A stretch of DNA of 6,118 nt from JAOAJC01 sp964481185 (GCA_964481185.1 CAYZSY010000024.1:1-6118), one strand, 5' to 3'; numbered from the stretch's first letter, positions 1 through 5,936 are shown. Notes: generated by a model from the letters alone, not told the origin. Program-made: numbers and translations.

Positions 1-1
1 C

Positions 2-811
2 ATGCCTGGAGAAATAAGCGCTGGCGATGTGTTGATTGTTGACGTTGTTCTAAAGAACAGAGGAAGACAATTTGCAGAAGACACATTTGCTACAGTTAGC
101 ATTCCGGCATTAGGAATTGAAGATAGAGCTTTCTTCGATAGCCTTGCCTCAATCGATGAGCCTTTCTCAAAAGACTCATTTACAGCTGAAGATAACACTT
201 TAGCCGATGGAGAAAGATTGAACAAGGAAAGCGATGGAGAAAGAATCTTGTCTTTGAGGATTCCTTCAAATGCACCAGCAGGCTTATACGCGGTAGAGAT
301 CAAGGCATACAATGATGACTCTGAGACTACAGTAACCAAGAAACTTGTTATAAGAGGCGCTGAAGCAAACACAATAGTTGAAGCACCTGTTAACAGCAAG
401 AGTTTTGGCACTAATGAAAAGGGAGAATACAGCCTGGTTTTGGTTAATTCCGGAAACCAAGTGCGAGTATTCCAACTTGTCATTGAGTCTCAAAGTGATT
501 TAAGCATTGATGTCTCTGACCCAATTGTAGCATTGCCAGCAGGCACAAGCAAGACTGTTACTTTAACAGCCAGTGCTAGCAAAGCAGGCACCTACAATTT
601 TGCGGTAAATGTTCACTCTGGCGCCGAGCTAATCAAGCGGGAAAGCTTTACAGCAAATGTGGAAGGAAGCGGAGCTGTTACTACAGCAAGTCCAGCTGTC
701 TTATTGACAATTGTTCTTGCAGTTATCTTCGTAGTCCTTTTGATTGTGCTGATAGTGCTTCTTACAAGGAAACCTGAGAAATCAGAAGAGTTAGGAGAAA
801 GCTACTACTAA
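2..811 (+). CDS. Membrane-anchored S-layer-like surface protein with Ig-like repeats, 3' part only
   Basis: This is the C-terminal 269 residues of a larger secreted protein. The first ATG lies at the window edge, no signal peptide follows it, and the reading begins inside a beta-sandwich repeat (GDVLIVDVVLKNRG), so the true start is upstream. Two extracellular Ig-like (CARDB/NEW3, COG1361-type) modules are visible: about residues 1-120, ending in an RLSL-like strand pattern and a VTKKLVI strand, and about 122-225, with LVLVNSGN and a PAGTSKTVTL segment typical of such folds. A hydrophobic helix at 233-254 followed by R256-K257 and a short acidic tail gives an outside-facing protein anchored by its C terminus. 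In archaea of this type such proteins are usually annotated as putative S-layer or surface-layer-associated proteins; that role is inferred. The family assignment rests on repeat pattern, not on a conserved active site. Confidence 0.75.
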   Translation: MPGEISAGDVLIVDVVLKNRGRQFAEDTFATVSIPALGIEDRAFFDSLASIDEPFSKDSFTAEDNTLADGERLNKESDGERILSLRIPSNAPAGLYAVEIKAYNDDSETTVTKKLVIRGAEANTIVEAPVNSKSFGTNEKGEYSLVLVNSGNQVRVFQLVIESQSDLSIDVSDPIVALPAGTSKTVTLTASASKAGTYNFAVNVHSGAELIKRESFTANVEGSGAVTTASPAVLLTIVLAVIFVVLLIVLIVLLTRKPEKSEELGESYY

Positions 812-813
812 GC

Positions 814-866
814 TTTCATTTTTTATTTTTTTTATTTTTTTACGTTTTACCTTTTTTATTTTTTTG
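814..866 (+). terminator. T-tract transcription terminator
   Basis: Starting three bases after the TAA stop of the surface-protein gene is a stretch made almost only of T, with runs of 6 to 8 T broken by single A or short ACG/ACC interruptions. Archaeal RNA polymerase terminates at consecutive T runs on the coding strand without needing a hairpin, so this is a strong multi-step terminator for the upstream gene. It makes read-through into smc unlikely and fits smc having its own promoter. Confidence 0.8.
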
Positions 867-908
867 AAAGAGAATCCAGGATAATTATCTAGATTTGCTT
901 ATTTATGT

Positions 909-957
909 CAAGATGCGTTGCGAAAACTCCACACTTTAGTGTGGAGTTAGCATCTTG
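909..957. repeat. Perfect hairpin with an outer second stem (palindrome 1)
   Basis: The inner arms at 925-934 and 939-948 (AACTCCACAC / GTGTGGAGTT) are perfectly complementary over 10 bp around a TTTA loop. An outer 8-bp stem, CAAGATGC at 909-916 with GCATCTTG at 950-957, is also perfect; it is separated from the inner stem by eight bases (917-924) on the left and one base (949) on the right. A palindrome with a CTTTAG-type tip resembles the subterminal hairpins of IS200/IS605-family ends, but no transposase or TnpB gene is present here. Confidence 0.85.
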
Positions 958-980
958 AGCATCCAAAAGCCCTAAAACAA

Positions 981-1002
981 ACCACGGCTTTTAAGCCGTG
1001 GT
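981..1002. repeat. Perfect hairpin (palindrome 2), same TTTA loop
   Basis: ACCACGGCT at 981-989 pairs perfectly with AGCCGTGGT at 994-1002 around a TTTA loop (990-993); the palindrome is 22 bases long. The stem sequence differs from palindrome 1 but the loop is identical and the stem length similar (9 versus 10 bp). It is not followed by a T run, so it is not a terminator of the bacterial type. It lies upstream of the smc TATA box and so outside the predicted smc transcript. Confidence 0.85.
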
Positions 1003-1070
1003 ACACGAAATGGCTTTTTGATATGGCTAACATAAGCCCGGTTTTAGTTTGGCTTGGCATAAATAGAATA

Positions 1071-1078
1071 TTTAAATA
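1071..1078 (+). promoter_or_regulatory. Archaeal TATA box for smc
   Basis: TTTAAATA ends 22 bases before the smc ATG. An archaeal TATA box usually sits about 22-30 bases before the transcription start, so the transcript would begin at or next to the ATG. There is no Shine-Dalgarno-like purine stretch in the bases before the ATG (only TTTTTAGAT), which agrees with leaderless translation. Confidence 0.65.
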
Positions 1079-1100
1079 TACTGAATTATAATTTTTAGAT

Positions 1101-3992
1101 ATGGCACATATAAAAAAGATGGTTGTGCAGGGATTCAAGAGCTTTGCCAAGAAGACAGATATTATTTTTGACAAAGGAATTAATCTTTTTGTGGGCCCAA
1201 ATGGATCTGGAAAAAGCAATATTGTAGAAGCATTGTGCTTTGTTTTGGGGAGATTATCTGCAAAATCAATGAGGGCTGCAAAAGCGAGAAATCTCATCTT
1301 TATGGGTTCCAAATATGTAAAGCCTGCAAAAGAAGCTTCTGTTGAAATGATTTTTGACAATAATGATGGGGCTTTTTCTATTGAGAATAATGAGATTAAT
1401 CTTAAAAGAATTGTGAGGACAAATGGGCAGAGCATTTACAAAATCAATGGAGAAACGAAAACAAGAGCAGAGATTATTGAGATGCTGGCGCAGGCAGGCA
1501 TTGACCCTTATGGATTCAATCTGATTTTACAAGGGCAGATTCAGAGCATTGTGAGGATGCACGCGGAAGACAGGAGGAAGATAATTGAGGAAGTTGCGGG
1601 CATTTCTATCTATGAATCCAGGAAAGAAAAATCATTGCATGAATTGGAAAAGACAGAAGAAAGAATGAAGGAGATTTCTACTATTTTAAGGGAGAAAACA
1701 GCATACTTGAGGAACCTAGAGAAAGAGAAAACGCAGGCGCAAAAATACAAAGATTCTGAATTAATGGTAAAGAGGGCAAAGGCGTCTATAACTAACACAA
1801 AGCTGGAGGAAAAGAAAAAAGAACTGAAAGGAGTTGTAAACGGCATTGAGAAAGGCGAAAATGAGAAGATGGGGATGAGAAAGAAGATAGAAGGCGTACA
1901 GGGAGAATTAGATGAATTAAGTGCAAAAATTATTGATATTAACAAGCACATACAGAAATCCAGCGGGATTGAGCAGGAAACGCTGAATGACGAGATTGCG
2001 AACTTGAAGGCAGAGCTTGAGGGGTTCAGGGTAAGAAAAGAGAATTATGGAAATAGAGAAAGAGAAATAGAAAAGAGAATTGAAGAGATGTCAAAATCAA
2101 TTCCTGAGATTGAAGCTGAGATTAAAGAATTGAGAGAGAAGTCGCCGTTGATGGCAAGGAAAGCAGCTGAATTGAAAAAAAAGAAAGATGAATTGGGGGC
2201 AATCGGGGAAGAAAGAAAGAAAGTGCTTACTTTGCGCACTGAATTGCAATCGTTGAAAGAGAAAATTAAAGACAGAGAGAAACAACTGGCAAAAGCAGGG
2301 GCGGCTTCAGAGTCATTGTTTGGGGTGATTGAGGCGCATTCGAAAGGGCTTGAGTATAATAATGAAGAGGGATGCTTAAAAGCGGTGCATGAGCTTAAGA
2401 AAGTTTTTTCTGAGAAGGGGAAGGAATTTGCCTTATTTGGAGGAATGGAAATAGAAAATGAAAAAATTATTTCTGTCGTTGATTCTGAAATTAAAAATAC
2501 AAATGAGATAAAATTAAAAGTTGAGAAGATAGATGTCTGTCCACTGTGCCAGAGCAAGATTACTGAAGAGCATGTGAAGCATGTCTGCAAAGAGGCCGAG
2601 GAGAAGATAGCAAAGGCAGAAGAAGAAAAGAAAAAAGCGCTGTATGAGCTTAAGAGCATTAAAGAAAAAAGAGACAAGTCGAACAAGGAGATTAGAGATA
2701 TTGAGATAAAAATTTCCAAGGGAGAGATTGAGCTGATAAATCACAGGAATCTTAATGAGAAAAGAGAGCTTTTAAAAAAGTATGTTAATGAAGAAAAGAG
2801 CCTGAAAGAGGAGATTGGCGAACTTGAAGGCAAGAGGAAAAAATTAGAAGAAAAATCTTCTGACTTGGGCGGATTTGAAGAAAAATACGAGAAAAAAATG
2901 CTTGAGATTGAAGAGATTTCTTCAAGAACAGAAGAAGATGTGGACACAACCTTGCTGTATAAGGAAAGAGAACTTGAAAATATCAGGAATGTAATCAAAG
3001 CAAGCAAAAATGACATTGAAGAAGTTGAGGGAGACAGAAGAGAAATTAGCGAACATATTGAAGAGAAAACAGAAAGATTAGATGCGCTTGAGGGGCGGGA
3101 GAAGGAATTGCAGGAGCAGTTCAAGAAAATGTTTGCTTCAAGAGATAAGATGCAGAAAGAGACGCAGGAGAAGAGTTTTGCGCTGTCAGGAAAGCAGCAA
3201 GAAATGCGGCAAATTGAAGAGCAGGTGAATTATTTGAAGATTGGAAAAGCAAAACTGGATGCAGAGAAAGAATCTCTTGAAATGGAACTTTCTGAATTTG
3301 CAGGCATTGAGTTAATACAAGGAAGCATTAATGCAATTGAAGAGAGATTAAGAAAAGCGCAGGAATTAGTCCAAAGCATTGGGCCTATTAATATGAGGGC
3401 GCTGGAAGTTTATGAGGCGATAAAGAAAGAATATGATATTGTACAGGAAAAAGTGAATACGCTGGAAAAAGAAAAGGAGGATATTATGAAGATTATTGAA
3501 GAGATAGACAGGAAAAAGGGCAGAACTTTTATTAAAACTTTCAAGGCGATTAATGAGAGATTTTCAGATAACTTTTCGAAATTGTCTTCAAAGGGAACTG
3601 CATATTTGGAGATAGAAAACGAGGAAGACATTTTTGCAGGAGGGATTAATATTGCTGTCAAACTTGCGAAAGGCAAATATTTTGATGTTACTTCGCTATC
3701 TGGAGGGGAACAAACTCTTGTTGCCCTGTCTTTATTATTTGCAATTCAGGAGTATAAACCTTATCATTTCTATATTTTTGATGAAATTGATGCTGCATTG
3801 GACAAGAGAAATTCAGAGAGATTGGCATCTTTACTTGACCAATATATGAAGTCGGGACAGTATATTGTTATAACCCACAATGATGCTATTATTAATAACT
3901 CAAATGCGCTTTATGGTGTAAGCATGCATGAAGGCGTATCTAAAATTTTGAGCCTAAACCTAAATAAATCAGAAAACTTGAAAACAGATTAA
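1101..3992 (+). CDS. smc: SMC-type chromosome ATPase with a Rad50-like zinc hook instead of a hinge
   Basis: This is an ABC-type ATPase expected to dimerise and to clamp or organise chromosomal DNA. The N-terminal head (about 1-165) has FKSF at 12-15, Walker A GPNGSGKSN at 32-40, an LSAKSMRAAK segment and a Q-loop with Q144 in LILQGQI, all SMC-like rather than Rad50-like. Coiled coil runs from about 165 to 398. Residues about 399-476 look more globular. A CPLC motif follows at 480-483, the exact middle of the 963 residues, then coil rich in E and K. GPINMR at 761-766 leads to the C-terminal head with LSGGEQ at 866-871, Walker B IFDEID at 892-897, D-loop D901 and H926. Canonical SMC proteins are about 1150-1200 residues and have a globular hinge of about 150 residues; none is recognisable here. 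The start fits family alignments and the TATA spacing. The gene is intact and converges on rnhB. Confidence 0.93.
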   Translation: MAHIKKMVVQGFKSFAKKTDIIFDKGINLFVGPNGSGKSNIVEALCFVLGRLSAKSMRAAKARNLIFMGSKYVKPAKEASVEMIFDNNDGAFSIENNEINLKRIVRTNGQSIYKINGETKTRAEIIEMLAQAGIDPYGFNLILQGQIQSIVRMHAEDRRKIIEEVAGISIYESRKEKSLHELEKTEERMKEISTILREKTAYLRNLEKEKTQAQKYKDSELMVKRAKASITNTKLEEKKKELKGVVNGIEKGENEKMGMRKKIEGVQGELDELSAKIIDINKHIQKSSGIEQETLNDEIANLKAELEGFRVRKENYGNREREIEKRIEEMSKSIPEIEAEIKELREKSPLMARKAAELKKKKDELGAIGEERKKVLTLRTELQSLKEKIKDREKQLAKAGAASESLFGVIEAHSKGLEYNNEEGCLKAVHELKKVFSEKGKEFALFGGMEIENEKIISVVDSEIKNTNEIKLKVEKIDVCPLCQSKITEEHVKHVCKEAEEKIAKAEEEKKKALYELKSIKEKRDKSNKEIRDIEIKISKGEIELINHRNLNEKRELLKKYVNEEKSLKEEIGELEGKRKKLEEKSSDLGGFEEKYEKKMLEIEEISSRTEEDVDTTLLYKERELENIRNVIKASKNDIEEVEGDRREISEHIEEKTERLDALEGREKELQEQFKKMFASRDKMQKETQEKSFALSGKQQEMRQIEEQVNYLKIGKAKLDAEKESLEMELSEFAGIELIQGSINAIEERLRKAQELVQSIGPINMRALEVYEAIKKEYDIVQEKVNTLEKEKEDIMKIIEEIDRKKGRTFIKTFKAINERFSDNFSKLSSKGTAYLEIENEEDIFAGGINIAVKLAKGKYFDVTSLSGGEQTLVALSLLFAIQEYKPYHFYIFDEIDAALDKRNSERLASLLDQYMKSGQYIVITHNDAIINNSNALYGVSMHEGVSKILSLNLNKSENLKTD

Positions 3993-3997
3993 TTAAT

Positions 3998-4052
3998 ATT
4001 AAAAGTCTTTTAAAGTTGCCTGCTCTTTTTCTGGGAAGAGGGCTTTCCAGGT
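3998..4052. repeat. 55-bp contig-end duplicate, left copy
   Basis: These 55 bases are identical to 4153-4207 and run right up to the N block. On the minus strand they encode the last residues and stop of RNase HII, so this copy is an orphan tail of rnhB next to the smc stop. Identity stops exactly at the N boundaries on both sides, which points to two contig ends that overlap rather than to a biological repeat. Confidence 0.95.
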
Positions 4053-4152
4053 NNNNNNNNNNNNNNNNNNNNNNNNNNNNNNNNNNNNNNNNNNNNNNNN
4101 NNNNNNNNNNNNNNNNNNNNNNNNNNNNNNNNNNNNNNNNNNNNNNNNNNNN
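4053..4152. other. Assembly gap, exactly 100 N
   Basis: This is a run of 100 undetermined bases, a conventional placeholder length for a scaffold gap of unknown size. Because the two sides carry the same 55 bases in the same orientation, the real gap is probably minus 55 bases, meaning no missing sequence. Nothing biological should be inferred from it. Confidence 0.97.
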
Positions 4153-4207
4153 ATTAAAAGTCTTTTAAAGTTGCCTGCTCTTTTTCTGGGAAGAGGGCTT
4201 TCCAGGT
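4153..4207. repeat. 55-bp contig-end duplicate, right copy
   Basis: This is the right copy of the duplicate at 3998-4052. It carries the natural 3' end of rnhB (stop at 4154-4156, minus strand). If the two copies are merged, six bases (3993-3998) remain between the smc and rnhB stop codons. A 15-base inverted repeat, TTAAAAG-T-CTTTTAA, overlaps the rnhB stop in both copies (3999-4013 and 4154-4168). Confidence 0.95.
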
Positions 4208-4828
4208 TTGCCAGGATTTTCTGAAGATGCCTGAATTTTTTAGGTTACCGCCCTGTGTTCTCAAGAAATGCTTTGTTTGAGGGTCAGAAGGATAGCCTGA
4301 GCCGAAATTGCCATATTTAAGTTTGAGAGACTCGACTTCTTCTTCTCTCGCGACTTTTGCGATTATTGAAGCAGCGGATACAGGGAGATGATTCACATCG
4401 GCTTTATGCTCACAAATTACCTGAAGATTCTCTGGATTATCTATATAACCAAGAAGTGTTTTTTTCCATGCAGAGATATTTACAGAGGGGCAGTCTACAA
4501 TAACTTTTATTTTTTCTTTTTTTGTGTTTAAAGCATTTATTATTTCTGCTGTTTTTTGAGCTTCTAATGTGTTTAAATTTGTTCCTTTCTTTATTGAAGA
4601 GTCTATTTCTTGAGGAGATGATTTTGTTATATGAAAAGCAAGGGCAGACTCTTTGATTATTTTGGAAAGCTTTATTCTTACTGGGTGGGCAAGCATTTTT
4701 GAATCTTTTATAGTGTATTTTTTCAGGAAAGTTTCTCCATTTTTATCCAAGAGAACTCCGGCTAAAATCATTGGGCCGATTAGGGGGCCGCGCCCACTAT
4801 CGTCGATACCTAGGGTTAAATTACCCAT
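4154..4828 (-). CDS. rnhB: Ribonuclease HII
   Basis: RNase HII cleaves the RNA strand of RNA/DNA hybrids and incises at single ribonucleotides in DNA. From the chosen ATG the protein has 224 residues, typical for archaeal RNase HII. Motifs: GIDDSGRGP at 7-15 (usually GIDEAGRGP), KDSKML at 41-46, VDCPSVN with D112, KADVNHLPVSAASIIAKV with D144, and GSGYPSD. The metal-binding set is therefore D9, D10, D112 and D144; the second position is normally Glu. The C terminus, QATLKDF, fits a PCNA-interacting peptide (QxxLxxF). An ATG ten codons upstream (4858) is also open, but the chosen one puts the first catalytic Asp at residue 9, as in known family members near residue 6-7, and has GGAG eight bases before it. 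The start overlaps the upstream LAGLIDADG gene by 13 bases. Confidence 0.95.
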   Translation of the reverse strand: MGNLTLGIDDSGRGPLIGPMILAGVLLDKNGETFLKKYTIKDSKMLAHPVRIKLSKIIKESALAFHITKSSPQEIDSSIKKGTNLNTLEAQKTAEIINALNTKKEKIKVIVDCPSVNISAWKKTLLGYIDNPENLQVICEHKADVNHLPVSAASIIAKVAREEEVESLKLKYGNFGSGYPSDPQTKHFLRTQGGNLKNSGIFRKSWQTWKALFPEKEQATLKDF

Positions 4829-5841
4829 ATTTGTTTCTCCGTTGCAATTTTTTGCCATCTTTTACCATCTTCAATTTTAACCAAATTTAATTCTTTCAGC
4901 TCATTAAGTCTTCTGGAGGAAGATTTCCAATCCACCCCAATAACTCTAGCTAACTCTGCAGTTGTCTTTTCTTCATTTAATAAATTCAGATATTTATTCT
5001 TTACTTTCGATATGATAATTAGGTTTTTATTATTTGTCCAATAGTCAATATTTTTAACCCTATAATTATTTACTTTATTTTCTTTTTTTAAATTAACAAG
5101 TACTTCGCTAACTCTTGCTTGAGATCTATTAAAAATATTTGATAATTCTTTAGAACTGAATGGTCTGCTCAACAACTCCAATATTTTATTTTTCAGATAA
5201 AATACACTATAATGCTCTTCTTTATAACTATTGTAAAACCTCCAGAACTTTTCTTTTTTTATCGGATGTAGATCTGCGATGCTATATTTGGCAAAAATAT
5301 CCCAGTTTGATTTAGCATTAATAACATAATACCTATGCAGAGAATAAAAAGAGTAATTTATTCCCATATTATCTAAAATGTTTTCTATAAAATTCTTTCT
5401 TATTCCTTGCGCAATCCTTAATGTACGAACGCCTCTCTTTCCACCATGAATATTTCCCTCTCCAGCAAAAAAACCTCTTAATATTGAAGGAAAATATTCT
5501 TCTTTTTTAAGATAATCTTTTACTATCTCATTCCATTTTTTAATCAAACTTACTGAAGCAACTCTGAATATAAGATAAGGTTTATTGGCTCTTTTACGAA
5601 TATAATATTTAAATACGCAATCTTTATATGGTAAAATTACTTTTTCTCCATTTTTAGAATAAATATAGATTCTTTGATTATATTTTTCCACCTTAAAGAT
5701 TTCATTTATTGTTTTCTTAAACAAATCAACTAATTCTAAACAATTATTGGTAAAAGTTATTTCGGACTTTGAAGTTGTGCTTCCCTCAGCCAACCAAAGG
5801 CCCACGCATTCACCGACTTTTTGTTTGAAAATAGGATCCAT
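4816..5841 (-). CDS. LAGLIDADG homing-endonuclease-like protein with winged-helix C terminus
   Basis: This 341-residue protein carries two LAGLIDADG-type motifs, GLWLAEG at 14-20 and LRGFFAGEG at 121-129, the usual pair in a single-chain enzyme. E19 and E128 sit at the metal-binding acidic positions, so cleavage activity looks possible. After the endonuclease core (about 1-200) come two helix-turn-helix-like segments, about 214-262 (SSKELSNIFNRSQARVSEVL) and 281-331 (TTAELARVIGVDWKSSSRRL), probably winged helices for DNA recognition. There are no intein splice residues and no host exons, so it is free-standing. It is AT-richer than smc and rnhB (for example 9 G or C in 60 at 5041-5100), a sign of different origin. 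It may be a mobile endonuclease or a regulator built on a LAGLIDADG fold, as bacterial WhiA is. It is first in a unit with rnhB and has its own TATA box. Confidence 0.85.
   Translation of the reverse strand: MDPIFKQKVGECVGLWLAEGSTTSKSEITFTNNCLELVDLFKKTINEIFKVEKYNQRIYIYSKNGEKVILPYKDCVFKYYIRKRANKPYLIFRVASVSLIKKWNEIVKDYLKKEEYFPSILRGFFAGEGNIHGGKRGVRTLRIAQGIRKNFIENILDNMGINYSFYSLHRYYVINAKSNWDIFAKYSIADLHPIKKEKFWRFYNSYKEEHYSVFYLKNKILELLSRPFSSKELSNIFNRSQARVSEVLVNLKKENKVNNYRVKNIDYWTNNKNLIIISKVKNKYLNLLNEEKTTAELARVIGVDWKSSSRRLNELKELNLVKIEDGKRWQKIATEKQIWVI
4837..4840 (-). promoter_or_regulatory. Shine-Dalgarno site that decides the rnhB start
   Basis: On the minus strand GGAG lies eight bases before the ATG at 4828, inside the 3' end of the LAGLIDADG gene. 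The alternative ATG at 4858 has no comparable site (AGATGGTAAAAG before it). The overlap and the site together suggest translational coupling of rnhB to the upstream gene. Confidence 0.65.
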
Positions 5842-5865
5842 TATAGGTCATCTAACTTATTTACA

Positions 5866-5873
5866 TATTTATA
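5866..5873 (-). promoter_or_regulatory. TATA box for the LAGLIDADG-rnhB unit
   Basis: On the minus strand TATAAATA ends 24 bases before the ATG at 5841, which predicts a leaderless transcript. No clear Shine-Dalgarno site precedes the ATG (GATGACCTATA). A second AT-rich candidate, TTTAAATA at 5880-5887, would give a leader of about 10-15 bases instead. Confidence 0.55.
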
Positions 5874-5907
5874 TCTTCCTATTTAAAAAATCTTAGACCC
5901 AGATAAG

Positions 5908-5915
5908 TATAAAAA
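5908..5915 (+). promoter_or_regulatory. TATA box for the rightmost gene
   Basis: TATAAAAA ends 21 bases before the ATG at 5937, the same spacing as at smc, again predicting a transcript that starts close to the ATG. It is back to back with the minus-strand promoter, so the 95 bases at 5842-5936 hold two divergent promoters and little else. Confidence 0.55.
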
Positions 5916-5936
5916 TGTTTATGGATGAATAAGTGA

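Larger units (their letters stand above)
909..1055. mobile_element. Possible IS200/IS605-derived miniature element or structured RNA
   Basis: This non-coding block between the surface-protein terminator and the smc promoter holds both TTTA-loop hairpins. It also has a possible long-range pairing of 967-978 (AAGCC, one unpaired C, TAAAAC) with 1041-1055 (GTTTTA, GTTT bulge, GGCTT). Paired subterminal hairpins without a coding gene are what palindrome-associated miniature elements derived from IS200/IS605 look like. A non-coding RNA, for example a relic of a TnpB guide RNA, is an alternative. No target-site duplication is expected for this family, so the borders cannot be fixed from one copy. 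The rest of the intergenic region, 867-908 and 1056-1070, shows nothing recognisable. Confidence 0.3.

Noticed and set aside
909..1002. The two hairpins as a CRISPR array or a tRNA.
   Set aside because: The stems differ in sequence, there is no repeat-spacer periodicity, and no cloverleaf or T-arm can be formed.
947..1435. A 162-codon minus-strand open frame covering the hairpins and the start of smc.
   Set aside because: It is antisense to well-conserved SMC sequence, has no recognisable domain, and includes translated palindrome DNA; it is a shadow of smc.
2045..2719. Long minus-strand open frames under the smc coiled coil (Ser/Phe-rich translations).
   Set aside because: These arise from the antisense of Glu/Lys-rich codons in the coiled coil and show no independent gene signals.
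1101..3992. The gene as a plain Rad50.
   Set aside because: Only the hook resembles Rad50; the Walker A region, Q-loop region, GPINMR and FDEIDAALD segments are SMC-type, and no mre11 is adjacent in the window.
3998..4207. The 55-bp direct copies as a genuine tandem repeat or attachment site.
   Set aside because: They abut a 100-N block exactly at both ends and carry the end of rnhB twice, which is what overlapping contig ends look like.
4829..4858. Upstream ATG at 4858 as the start of RNase HII (ten more residues).
   Set aside because: The extra residues (MAKNCNGETN) are not family-like, the ATG lacks a Shine-Dalgarno site, and the ATG at 4828 has GGAG at eight bases and gives the usual N terminus.
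4816..5841. LAGLIDADG gene as an intein or intron-encoded endonuclease inside rnhB.
   Set aside because: RNase HII is complete with its own start, the two genes are in different frames, and the LAGLIDADG protein lacks intein splice motifs (no N-terminal Cys/Ser block, no C-terminal HN).
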